64,000 bases of DNA. It comes from Dryomyza anilis. Taxonomy: Eukaryota > Arthropoda > Insecta > Diptera > Dryomyzidae. Below, piece by piece: positions 24,956 to 35,517 of the stretch. Location of the stretch: NCBI GenBank assembly GCA_951804985.1, contig OX638136.1:8125852-8189851 (forward strand). Direction: 5' to 3'. The notes below the pieces were generated by a model that worked only from the letters and a program-made list of their open reading frames with translations, searched no databases and was not told the origin of the DNA. Position 1 is the stretch's first letter, and each line of letters begins with the position of its first letter. A program made the position numbers and the translations under genes.

Positions 24956-25128
24956 GAAATTCACCACATCAAAATTCACCACAGCGAAACTCACCGCACC
25001 AAAATTCATCACACTAAAACTCACCACACTAAAGCTCACCACTCTAAAATTCACCACTTTTAAATTCACCTCAATTAAACTCACCACACTAAAATTCACC
25101 ACACTAAAACTCATCACACTAAAATTTC
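24951..25128 (+). repeat. 15-bp minisatellite
   Basis: About twelve units of AAAATTCACCACACT with substitutions. Because 15 is divisible by three, several frames stay open on both strands and give five-residue periodicity (for example VVNFS on the minus strand). It abuts the broken end of the Tc1 remnant. Confidence 0.9.
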
Positions 25129-25281
25129 TACTGGGAAAAACTGTACGAGTAAGAATTCCGTTGGGGAGAATTCTACCGGTAAGAATTCTACGGTGAAGAT
25201 TTAAATAATAATTATTAATAAAATAACTAAATATCCTTGTATTCACAAAATCTTGACACGAGTCGTGCACGGTTCCAGCTA

Positions 25282-25282
<1 letters not shown>
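25129..25282 (+). mobile_element. Helitron-like 3' terminus
   Basis: After the minisatellite come AAGAATTCC-type repeats and an AT-rich stretch. A small hairpin (CACG-AGT-CGTG, 25257-25267) lies 11 bases before CTAG (25279-25282), which is followed by T of a TA run. A hairpin about 11 bases before CTRR and insertion between A and T are Helitron 3' features. The 5' end is not identified, and whether the minisatellite belongs to the same element is inferred. Confidence 0.45.

Positions 25283-25329
<47 letters not shown>
25283..25329. repeat. TA microsatellite
   Basis: A TA run of about 47 bp at the boundary of the Helitron-like end and the first R repeat unit. Confidence 0.95.
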
Positions 25330-25333
<4 letters not shown>

Positions 25334-26808
25334 ACTCTTTGCTATGGAAAATACAGATACTTTGATGCATCGGACGTGTTAAAAATGATTACTGCCTATC
25401 TTAGTATGCCATCTAAATAAATTGCCAAATTCAATTTAATATTTGGTCGTTGATTTATGTATAGGTGATTCCGTAACAAGTTCTAATTTTATTATAAGTG
25501 TTTGTTTGCTTTCAACGGATGATATATATTTTAAAATATTAACAAAAAAAGACAGTACATCGACAATGGTTTAAAACAAACTAAACTTTTAATACAAAAA
25601 ATCATATATATTAGTATATTCGCAAACAACAAATTTACCTTCTTATATAATTAATGCTTTTAAATGACCTTTGCACCTATATGTTCTATACATCAAGATT
25701 ATTTTACCTGCAATATTTTCATGCAGGTAAGAAAATTATATTTTTCGAAGTGTGTTTTATGGATTTAAATTTCAAGTGTGACAGATGATCATTATCTATT
25801 GGTAGTGACTATTATTCGTAATCAGAATTCATGTTTCATTTACATACATTTATATGATATTCTCCTGATGTATCGCGGACCTTCCAATGCTAAACACGTA
25901 AATCGCATTGGTAAGAGATACCAATTTTACTGACATGTTTTAGTGTATAGTTAAATCACATAATCAAGTCAAAGTTGCAAAAAGGCCGTTTTTGTTACTT
26001 TATATCGCAAGTTATCGCACGATTTAGACATGTTGCAAATGCTAACTTTGACACAAAATAAAATATGAACCTTGCCCTACGGATAATTGGCAAAAAACAA
26101 TCTGTGTGAGAGATATTAGTTTTTGCAAAAAATCAAAAAGAAATTTGAAACACAAGCTCTCTTAAAAAATATTTTAATATAAATTTCGAAAAATGTTTTA
26201 AACTTTATCTTACTGACATTTTTCGGAATATTTAAATTTGTTTATGAAATATTTGATTTAAATGGATCGAATTGCGCGCAGAGATATACAATTTCATACT
26301 GACATAATGTAGTGGTTTTAGGTGCAAAATCAAACAAAATTATTAGCATCTGATGTACGCATTATGGGAAAACTTGAAGGGGTAAATTTCACTGCGTAAT
26401 CTTCTGTTGTGTATTTTATTCGGCAGGCTCTAATGGGTTAAAAAAATCTATTACACATCTGTCGTCAACGAATGTTTCTGAGCTACTGAACTGACATTCA
26501 TTTTTGAAAATTTGACATGAAATAAAATAAAAAATGCGACACCCTACAGCTACATTTACTTTGTAGTACTAAATAAAACACTTAATTTGTATGTTTTCAA
26601 TTTGCATCGATGTCTGCATCGTTTTTAAAATTATTGATATCTTTTTAAGTTCCATAATATGAAAGTGTTGTTATGTATTTAAAATTTATCAGTTTATATA
26701 AAATTGTAAATGTAATAGATGAGAAGCCACAACATTTTAAATGTAAAAAGTCATTCAAAATATATTCATTTGAAATATTTTGAATAAAGCGTATTTTGAT
26801 TAACGCTA
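25330..26808 (+). repeat. R repeat, unit 1 (left arm)
   Basis: First of three related long units. Landmarks: ATGGAAAATACAGATACTTT, TTTGATGCATCGGACGTG, a hairpin ACCTGCA..TGCAGGT, TATCGCGGACCTTCCAATGC, CGCGCAGAGATATACAATTT, ATTTCACTGCGTAATCTTCT. It ends in GATTAACGCTAATATATAC before a TA tract. No persistent coding frame. The family is unknown to me. It may be a non-autonomous element that carries its own TA tract. Confidence 0.7.
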
Positions 26809-26816
26809 ATATATAC

Positions 26817-26897
<81 letters not shown>
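26809..26897. repeat. TA microsatellite
   Basis: About 89 bp of TA with a few TACATA interruptions at its start. It lies between R units 1 and 2. Confidence 0.95.
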
Positions 26898-26900
<3 letters not shown>

Positions 26901-29399
26901 TTAAAAAATTCAACATAATAAGAAAAACATTTTACCCATTGCTATATGTACTCTTTGCTATGGAAAATACAGATACTTTGATGCATCGGACGTGTTAAAA
27001 ATGATAACTGCCTAGCTTAGTATGCCATCTAAATAAATTGCCACATTCGATTTAATACTTGGTCGTTGATTTATGTATAGTTGATTCCGTAACAAGTTCT
27101 AATTTTATTATAAGCGTTTGTTAGATTTCAAGGAATAATATATAGTTTCACATATCAACAAAAAAGACAGTACATCGACGATGGTTTAGAACGAACTAAA
27201 TTATTAATACAAAATATCATATATATTAGTATATTCGCAAACAACAAATTTACCTGCTTATATAATTAATGCTTTTAAATGACCTTTGCACATATATGTT
27301 CTATACTTCGAGATTATTTTACCTGCATTATTTTCATGCAGGTAAGAAAATTATATTTTTTGAAGTGTGTTTTATGGATTCAAATTGTTTGTGACGGATG
27401 ATCATTTTCTTTTGGTGTTGACTATTATTCGTAAGCAGAATTCATGTTTCATTTACATACATTTATATGATATTCCCCTGAAAATATTTGGTATCGCGGA
27501 CCTTCCAATGCTAAACACGTCAATAGCATTAAGAGATACGAATTTTTTCTTAAATGTTTTAGTGTATAGTTAAATCACGTATGCCTCATTGGTACGTGTA
27601 TCTTTTTCCACCTTAACATATTTTCTACTTTACCTTTCTTTATTATATACATATGTCCATTTTATGAACTCCTATATCGATATAGCATTTTATAAATACT
27701 AATATTTTGCGTATTTTACCTTAAATGCGTTGCTTCTCAGTGTATATACATCAGATATGAAAGATTGTTTTATCAAACGAAGTTTACTTTAAGAATCTGT
27801 CAAATCTCACAGAAAACTTAATTTCTGAAAAATGTTCACTTGAGTTTAACCAAAGCCTTCATTTTTACGTATTAAACCAGACCAAAAAATATAATATATA
27901 TAACAATTTTGCGCAAGTTATCGCACGATTTATACATGTTGCAGATGCAAACTTTAACACAAAATAAACTATGAACATTGCCCTACGGATGTTTTTGATG
28001 TCAAAATTTCGAAAAATGTTTTAAACTTTATCTTACTAACATTTTTCGCACAGTTTTTTAAATTTGTTTATGAAATATTTGATTTAAGTGGATTGAATTG
28101 CGCGCAGAGATATACAATTTCATACTGAAACAATGTAGTGGTGCTAGGAGCAAAATCAAACAATATTATTAGAATCTGATGTACGCATTATGGGAAAACT
28201 TGATGGGGAAAATTTCACTGCGTAATCTTCTGGTGTGTATTTAATTTTATAAACTGAATGTGGCTATTAACCGTGGAAAGTTACAACAGTCATTTACTTT
28301 GTAGTACTAAATAAAACATTTAATTTGTATGTTTTCAATTTTAATGTCTGCATCGTTTTTAAAATTATTGATATCTTTTTAAGTTCCATAATATGAAAGT
28401 GTTGTTATGTATTTAAAATTTATCAGTTTATATAAAATTGTAAATGTAATAGATGATAAGCCACAACATTTTAAATGTAAAGTCATTCAAAATATATTCA
28501 TTTGAAATGTTTTTGATGTCAAAATTTCGAAAAAATGTTTTAAACTTTATCTTACTAACATTTTTCGGACAATTTTTTAAATTTGTTTATGAAATATTTG
28601 ATTTAAATGGATCGAATTGCGCGCAGAGATATACAATTTCATTCTGATACAATGTAGTGGTGCTAGGTGCAAAATCAAACAAAATTATTAGAATCTGATG
28701 TACGCATTATGGGAAAACTTGATGCGGAAAATTTCACTGCGTAATCTTCTGGTGTGTATTTTATTCGGCAGGCTCTAATGGGTTAAAAAATCTATTACAC
28801 ATCTGTCATCAAGGAATGTTTCTGAGCGACTGAACTGACTTTTTTGAAAATTTGACATGAAATAACATAAAAAATGCGACACCCTCCTACAGCTACTCCT
28901 TATTAAAATTATATTTATAACATTGTTTGTTGTTCAATATATATAGAAAACTTTATTAAAATGAATGATATATGGAAATATTTTTCGTGACGAATATGAT
29001 ATTTACCATAAACTAATTTAAACTAAATACATTTTTTGTAAGTATATAACATGTACTTTCTAACAAAAAATAATTGTTGTTCACTATTTTATAGCGATTT
29101 GAAAAACAATATAATTGAATCACTTGAGATGAACTGAATGTGGCTATTAACCGTGGAAAGTTGCAAGAGTCATTTACTTTGTAGTACTAAATAAAACACT
29201 TAATTTGTATGTTTTCAATTTTAATGTCGTTTTTAAAATTATTGATATCTTTTTAAGTTCCATAAAATGAAAGTGTTGTTATGTATTTAAAATTTATCAG
29301 TTTACATAAAATTGTAAATGTAATAGATGATAAGCCACAACATTTTAAATGTAAAAAGTCATTCACAATATATTCATTTTAAATATTTTGATTAACGCT
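26898..29399 (+). repeat. R repeat, unit 2 (left arm)
   Basis: Same landmarks as unit 1 but longer. The part around CGCGCAGAGATATACAATTT appears twice (about 28100 and 28620), as does GAATGTGGCTATTAACCGTGG (28255 and 29135), so the unit has internal duplications. Hairpin ACCTGCAT/ATGCAGGT at 27321-27343. Short open frames (27367-27573, 28453-28647) are repeated with the unit and show no motif. Confidence 0.7.
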
Positions 29400-29408
29400 A
29401 ATATATAC

Positions 29409-29503
<95 letters not shown>
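29400..29503. repeat. TA microsatellite
   Basis: A TA run of about 104 bp between R units 2 and 3. Confidence 0.95.
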
Positions 29504-29507
<4 letters not shown>

Positions 29508-30581
29508 CCAACATAAAATAAACATTTTACCCATTGCTATATGTACTCTTTGCTATGGAAAATACAGATACTTTGATGCATCGGACGTGTTAAAAATGAT
29601 AACTGCCTAGCCATCTAAATAAATTGCCACATTCGATTTAATACTTGGTCGTTGATTTATGTATAGTTGATTCCATAACAAGTTCTAATTTTATTATAAG
29701 CGTTTGTTAGATTTCAAGGAATAATATATAGTTTCACATATCAACAAAAAAGACAGTACATCGACGATGGTTTAGAACGAACTAAATTATTAATACAAAA
29801 TATCATATATATTAGTATATTCGCAAACAACAAATTTACCTGCTTATATAATTAATGCTTTTAAATGACCTTTGCACATATATGTTCTATACATCGAAAT
29901 TATTTTACCTGCATTATTTTCATGCAGGTAAGAAAATTATATTTTTCGAATTGTGTTCTATGGATTCAAATTGATTGTGACAGATGATCATTTTCTTTTG
30001 GTGTTGACTATTATTAGTAAGCAGAATTCAAGTTTCATTTACATATATAACCAGCCCAAAAAATAGAATATATATATATTTGAAATATTATATAGACCAT
30101 AGAAATTATCAATAGACCATAGAACATATTATAACAATTTTGCGGAAGTTGTCGCACGATTTAGACATGTTGCAGATGCAAACTTTAACACAAAATAAAC
30201 TATGAACATTGCCCTTTAGTTTTTGCATTGCCGGATAATTGGCAAAAAAACTGTGTGAGGATATTAGTTTTTGCAAAAAATCAAAAAGAAATTTGTGTTA
30301 CCAAAAAAGTATATCGTGAGAGTAATTTACCACAAGCTCTCTTAAAAAATATTTTAATATAATTTCGCAATGTTTTTGCTGTCAAAATTTCGAAAAATGT
30401 TTTAAACTTTATCTTACTGACATTTTTCGGAATATTTTTTAAATTTGTTTATGAAATATTTGATTTAAATGGATCGAATTGCGCTCAGAGATATACAATT
30501 TCATACTGATATAATGTAGTGGTTTTAGGTGCAAAATCGAACAAAATTATTAGCATCTGATGTACGCATTATGGGAAAACT
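29504..30581 (+). repeat. R repeat, unit 3, truncated by an INE-1-like element
   Basis: Same order of landmarks, ending at ACGCATTATGGGAAAAC where the INE-1-like element begins. At about 29876-29889 it holds the uninterrupted sequence GCACATATATGTTC, the empty site for the transposon present in the right arm at 41478-42710. Confidence 0.7.
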
Positions 30582-31062
30582 ACGAATCCTGAAAATAACT
30601 ACAAACATTCAATCGCTGAAGAATTTCCATTCATTTAATACCCATATTTACAAATGGGTAGGTGTACCGAATTTCGATTTTTTTTTTTGTGAACCACAAG
30701 TCTTTTTGCCGGAAAACATTATTATAATGTATTTGAGCATGATATCAATATATATTTGACCAAAAAAGTTTACCTAAGCACGTATACATAAAAATTGATC
30801 TTTATATGTACATTTTATATGAGGTATTTGAACATAAGTGGTCGGATGATAGGTCACAATGGACCGATCTCGCCAATTTTTCGCACATACAGCGTAGGTA
30901 TATTAGTAATCTAAGTTATAAGTTTCATTTATCTAGCTCTTCAATTTTAAAAGTAGTAGGGATTTCAACAGACAGACAGACAGACGGACAGACAGAAGGA
31001 CAGACGGACATCGCTAAATCGACTCAGGAGGACATGCTGATCAAGAATATATATACTTTTCG
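30582..31062 (-). mobile_element. INE-1/mini-me-like element cut at the palindrome boundary
   Basis: Colinear with full copies in minus orientation, with an expanded GTCY tract (CAGACAGACAGACAGACGGA, about 30970-31010). It stops at 31062 (ATATATACTTTTC), where the inverted-repeat arm ends. The mirror copy at 39816-40375 continues 81 bp further, to a proper element end. Confidence 0.65.
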
Positions 31063-31086
31063 CTTGCTTTTTTATGTTTTCCCGTG

Positions 31087-31138
<52 letters not shown>

Positions 31139-31160
31139 TTATACTTATACTTATACATAT
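31063..31160. repeat. TA tract with ATACTT repeats at the inner edge of the left arm
   Basis: After 25 bases of unique sequence, a 50-bp TA run (31088-31137) and three ACTTAT units follow. This is the first sequence of the palindrome spacer. Confidence 0.9.
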
Positions 31161-31848
31161 ATGGAGATATACATTTTTTTTACCACGTAATAAAAAAAAA
31201 ATATAAATCTATCAGTTGATAATTCAACTTTATAAATTTAGTTGGTGACTTTTCGTTCTATATATATATTTCTAAAAACAGTTTTTAAATGCCACTTCAA
31301 ATTTCTTAATAAAATTTGTCTGTTCAATACATTAGCGTTAATCAAAATATTTCTATTATACTTCGTGGTTGACAAATATAATATGGTAATTGCAGATTTT
31401 TATCTGGCTTATCATCTATTACATTTACAATTTTATATAAACTGATAAATTTTAAATACGTAACAACACTTTCATATTATGGAACTTAAAAAGATTTCGA
31501 TAATTTTAAAAACGATGCAGATATTAAAATTGAAAACATATAAATAAAGTGTTTTATTTAGTACTACATAGTAAATGACTGTCGCAACTTTCCACGGTTA
31601 ATAGCCACATTCAGTTCATCTCAAGTGATTCAATTATATTATTTTTTAAATCACTATAAAGAAGTGAACAACCATTATTTTTTGTTAAAAAGTACATGTT
31701 ACATACAAAAAATGTATTTAGTTTAAATTCGTCACGAAAAATATTTCCATGTACCATTCATTTAAATAAAGTTTTCTATATATAGTGAACAACAAAAAAT
31801 GTTATAAATTTAATTTTGATAAGGAGAAGCTGTAGGTTGTTGCATTTT
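31161..31848 (-). repeat. R repeat fragment, inverted, in the spacer
   Basis: Reverse complement of the end part of R units (CCACGGTTAATAGCCACATT, TAACAACACTTTCATATTATG, TGAACAACAAAAAATGTTAT). It is more diverged from the arm copies than the arms are from each other. Flanked on the right by an INE-1-like element. Confidence 0.65.
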
Positions 31849-32566
31849 TATAACCTACACTAAGAGTGAAAGGGTATATTCAGTTTGGTACGCCGTTTGT
31901 AACACCCAGAAGGAAGCATTTCCGGTATAAACAAGTATGTATATTCTTGATCAGCTTGACCTCCTGAGTCGATTTAGCGATGTCCGTCTGGCTGTCTGTC
32001 TGTTGAATTCTTGAGTACAGAAAAACTAGAAGAAATAAATAAATGAAACTCCTAATTTAGATTACTTATATATCTATGCTGTCTGTCAGTGAAAATGGGC
32101 ATGATCATTGATCAGCCCATTGTGACCTGTGAATCGACCACTTATGATCAAATACATCATATAAAACATACATCTACTGGTGAATTTTACTGTATACGTG
32201 CTTAGGTAAACTTTTTTGGTCAAATATATATTGACTTCATGCCCAAATACATGTAAATAATGTTTTCCCGTGAAACGACGTGTGGTTGAAAAATAATCTA
32301 ATTTCGGTACACCTACCCATTTGTAAATGTGGGTATCAAATGAATAAAAATTCTTCATCGATTAAAATTTTGTAGATATTTTCAGGATTCGTATATCCTA
32401 GTGACCTATATATAACTTTGAATGGTAACCACACAACTGTGTAGGGTATTTAGAGTCGGCTTAGACCGACTATAATTTTGCTAATCCTAACTATCATAAT
32501 AACACCTACTATAAAATATCCCTACTTTAAAATTTCCCATGTGATCTAACCTTCCCAACTGGTTTA
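31849..32566 (+). mobile_element. INE-1/mini-me-like element, complete
   Basis: About 718 bp. It starts TATAACCTACACTAAGAGTG, then GGTACGCCGTTTGTAACACC, the core beside TATGTATATTCTTGATCAG and GTCTGGCTGTCTGTCTG. It then runs to GTGTAGGGTAT, a hairpin around TAGACCGACTATA, and the tail CATGTGATCTAACCTTCCCA. The distal tail is shared with the copy at 33786, which defines the full length. Confidence 0.65.
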
Positions 32567-32979
32567 TTTTATTTCATGTCAAATTTTCAAAAATGTCAGT
32601 TCAGTCGCTATATAAATATATATATATTCTATTTTATAGGCTGGTTTAATACGTTGTTTAAAAATGAAGGCTTTGGTGAAACTCAAATGCACATATTTTA
32701 GAAATTAGTTTTTTGTGAGATTTGACAGATTCTTAAAGTAAACTTCGTTTGATATAACAATCTTTCATATCTGAAATCCTATATCAATAAAGGAGTTCAT
32801 AAAATGTATATATAATAAAGAAAGATAAAGTAGAAAATATGTTAAGGTGGAAAAAGGTAAACGTGCCAATGATGCATATGTGATTTAACTATACACTAAA
32901 ACATTTAAGAAAAAATTGGTATCTCTTACCAATGCTATTGATGTGTTTAGCATTGGAAGGTCCGCGATACCAAATATTT
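32567..32979 (-). repeat. R repeat fragment bearing the copia insertion
   Basis: Reverse-complement R sequence (GCATTGGAAGGTCCGCGATA) ending at CCAAATATTT, where the copia remnant begins. R resumes at 38949 as TATTTTCAGGGG. Uninterrupted copies in the arms read CCAAATATTTTCAGGGG (for example at 45215). Confidence 0.7.
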
Positions 32980-33785
32980 GTTGGTCACAGGCGAGCAGAT
33001 TGTAGGAAGAAATTTGTTGCTCAGGTTCAGAAAAGCAAACAAAGTCAACAGGAGGCAGCGAATGTACCTCAAAACACACAAAAGGAAAACTATTGTTTTG
33101 TATTTGCCTCTGGAAATATTAGTCAGAACGAATTTTGCTGGTATCTTGATTCAGGCGGTACCTAGCATATGATAAACGATGAAAATCTACTTAGCAAAGT
33201 ATGTTTTCTACCAACGATAACAAAAATTGCGGTAGCGAAGTCGGGTCAAACACTGGAAGCAAGAAAGGATCCATCCAGTACAATCTATCATTTCAGGTAA
33301 TCACTAAATGTTATCACGATAAAAGAAGTCCTTTATGTACCGGGTTTTAATTTTAATCTTATTACTATTTCTAAACTGGAAATGAATGGACTAAAAATAA
33401 TTTTTGACAATGGGAGAGCAACTATAATGATGAAAAATGAGGTCGCTCTTCGAGAAGAAAAGTTATATAAGTTGATCGTGTATAGCAATGTGGAATGTGC
33501 AAATATGTGTTCTTTAACATCACCGATGGAACTGTGGCATCGTCGTTTGGGACACTGTAGTTGGACTTCATACATTGAAAAACATGGTTGATGGAATCGA
33601 AAGCAGCTTGAATACTAGTGATGGAATTGTGTATCGAAGGAAAGCAGTCACGCCTTCCTCATAATCAGCAACGACTTAGAGCTTAGCGGCCTATTCAACT
33701 TCTTCACAGTGATATTGTTGGAGAATATACTTCGTCAGAAATGAAGCAACAATTTGAAAATCAAGGTATCCAGTTCGAGTACCAA
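32980..33785 (+). pseudogene. Ty1/copia gag-pol remnant: zinc knuckle, protease, start of integrase
   Basis: Starts inside the gag zinc knuckle (GHRRADCRKK), followed by the protease active site (CWYLDSGG). The GAG-pre-integrase part follows (LYVPGFNFNL, LWHRRLGHCSW), then a stop at 33590. The integrase zinc-binding region follows in a damaged frame (CIEGKQSRLPHNQQRL, LLHSDIVG). About 60-70 residues of the catalytic core are missing, because HSDIVG joins directly to EYTSSEMKQQFENQG. The element breaks at an INE-1-like insertion. In copia, pol makes the cDNA and integrates it. This copy lacks its 5' LTR and most of gag. A TATTT duplicated at 32975-32979 and 38949-38953 could be the target duplication but may be chance. 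Confidence 0.85.
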
Positions 33786-34433
33786 ACCAGTTGGGAAGGT
33801 TAGATCACATGGGAAATTTTAAAGTAGGTGTAATTATGATAGTTAGGATTATCAAAATTATAGTCGGTCTAAGCCGACTATAAATAGTCAGACACATATG
33901 TGTAGGGATGTGTGGTTACCATTCAAAGTGATATATAGGTCACCAGGGTATACGAATCCTGAAAATAACTACAAACATTCAATCGCTGAAGAATTTCCAA
34001 TCATTTGAATGGAACCGAATTTCGATTTTTTTTTTTGTGAACCACAAGTCTTTTTGCCGGAAAACATTATTATAATGTATTTGAGCATGATATCAATATA
34101 TATTTGACCAAAAAAGTTTACCTAAGCACGTATACATAAAAATTGATCTTTATATGTACATTTTATATTCGCACATACAGCGTAGGTATATTAGTAATCT
34201 AAGTTATAAGTTTCATTTATCTAGCTCTTCAATTTTAAAAGTAGTCGGGATTTCAACAGACAGACAGACGGTCGGACAGATAGACGGACAGACGGACATC
34301 GCTAAATCGACTCAGGAGGTCATGCTGATCAAGAATATATATACTTTTCCATACCGGAGATGCTTCCTTCTGGGTGTTACAAACGGCGTACCAAACTGAA
34401 TATACCCTTTCACTCATAGTGTAGGGTATAATT
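33786..34433 (-). mobile_element. INE-1/mini-me-like element, complete, inserted in copia integrase
   Basis: Minus orientation: ends CCAGTTGGGAAGGTTAGATC, a hairpin TATAGTCGGTCTAAGCCGAC, the GTCY tract (34255-34297), the ACACCCAGAAGGAAGC block and the terminal TATACCCTACAC. Copia reads FEYQ before it and RHTPEQ right after it in a continuous frame, so the insertion is precise with little or no target duplication, as for Helitron-type elements. Boundaries are uncertain by about 5 bp. Confidence 0.7.
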
Positions 34434-34457
34434 AGACATACTCCTGAGCAGAAATGG
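34434..34457 (+). pseudogene. Short copia integrase island between two inserts
   Basis: The bases encode RHTPEQ, the conserved HTPEQN(G) of copia integrases, which is completed by AERMNRTI at 35518. It is only 24 bp because inserts flank it on both sides. Confidence 0.7.
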
Positions 34458-35517
34458 AAATTTTTAATGGCTGTGGGATTTTTTTTCCCACAGTTTTTTT
34501 TTATGTAACTCAATTTAAGAACACACTTTATGTAAATTTAATGCTATCAACATTTCGAACGCACCGATTTGCAATGTGAAAATAGGATCAATGAAGGCGT
34601 TAATTCAAAAATAAGTGCGTACCTATTTAAAAATAATAGAAAGTGTTCGTTGTTTAAGGTAAAAATAAGTGGACGTAGAAAGCTTCCCAAGAGTCCACAA
34701 ACTGAAGACATTTCAGGATTATTTAAGAAGTCGTTGTAATTTGTTGTTTACTTTTTAATAAATTAAAATAAAGAAATTTAACCATAAGCAAAAAAAGAGA
34801 ATTGTGGAAAAATAAAACATCAAAATCTGCACAGGTTGCAACAAAAATATTGCTGTTGCAGAATATTTGGCAACAACACTCGCTGCATTAGCACTTTTGG
34901 AACTAACAGATATCCATTATAATGAAGACAGTTCATCCGACAGCATTGTCGAGTTGAAAAAAAATGAACTGCATCGCTTAAATATGGAAATCGATACATC
35001 TAACGCAGTTGACGATGATTATTTGCAAGAGTTTCCAAAAAAAAAATTATATAAACATTTTAAAGAAAATGATTTAAAATAAATTGATATACTTTATATT
35101 ATTTTTACAATTAATTTAGCATTTGCAAATAATAACACTCTTTCGAGGCCCTACATTTGTTCAAGCTTTTTTGTTTGGATTTTTATTAATTTTGTGGTAA
35201 ATTTTAAATGTATGGTTTTTAATTCCCATGTGATTTTTATGTTCATATTTAATTAATTTAAGAATTTACTTGGTATTTATAAATTGATCAGATATTTTTG
35301 AGTTAATTTTACATTCTGTGGTATTTTTGTGAAAATTTTCATATGCTATGGAAATTTTTGTGGCAAATTTTCATGTGCTGTGGGAATTTTTGTGGCAATT
35401 TTAATGTGCTGTGGGTATTAAATCAACCAAAATTACCACGTGGGAATTTTTAATAAGTCGTCTGGGAAAAACGTATTTATTTTTATTTTTCGTGGGAATT
35501 TTGATTGGCAACTATGA
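34458..35517. mobile_element. Unassigned 1.06-kb insert in copia integrase
   Basis: Separates HTPEQ from AERMNRTI of copia integrase. AT-rich, with three tandem units near 35325-35420 built on GTGCTGTGGGAATTTTTGTGG, and a related TGGCTGTGGGATT near 34463. A 71-codon frame at 34867-35082 (starting at GCAACAACACTCGCTGC) is acidic and lysine-rich, with no family I know. GAGCAGAA occurs at both edges (34446 and 35516), but this can be explained by the copia codons themselves. No convincing terminal inverted repeats. Confidence 0.45.

Larger units (their letters stand above)
12082..31062 (+). repeat. Giant inverted repeat, left arm (19.0 kb)
   Basis: Everything from 12082 to 31062 reappears as reverse complement at 60771 down to 39897. 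Matching landmarks include the hairpin (19777/52990), the frames at 19967-20200/52608-52841, the repeat at 22501/49876, the Tc1 remnant and SINE (24484-24770/48035-48321), the Helitron-like end (25282/47523), and R-repeat pieces. Coordinate sums stay near 72.5-72.8 kb until a 1.6-kb gain in the right arm drops them to 70.96 kb. The inner end lies inside an INE-1-like element, directly before a TA tract. Confidence 0.93.

Noticed and set aside
24936..25270. Open frames with five-residue periodicity (pentapeptide-repeat-like, and His/Lys/Thr-rich) on both strands
   Set aside because: They are readings of a 15-bp tandem repeat, which keeps several frames open on both strands. There is no independent start or conserved domain.
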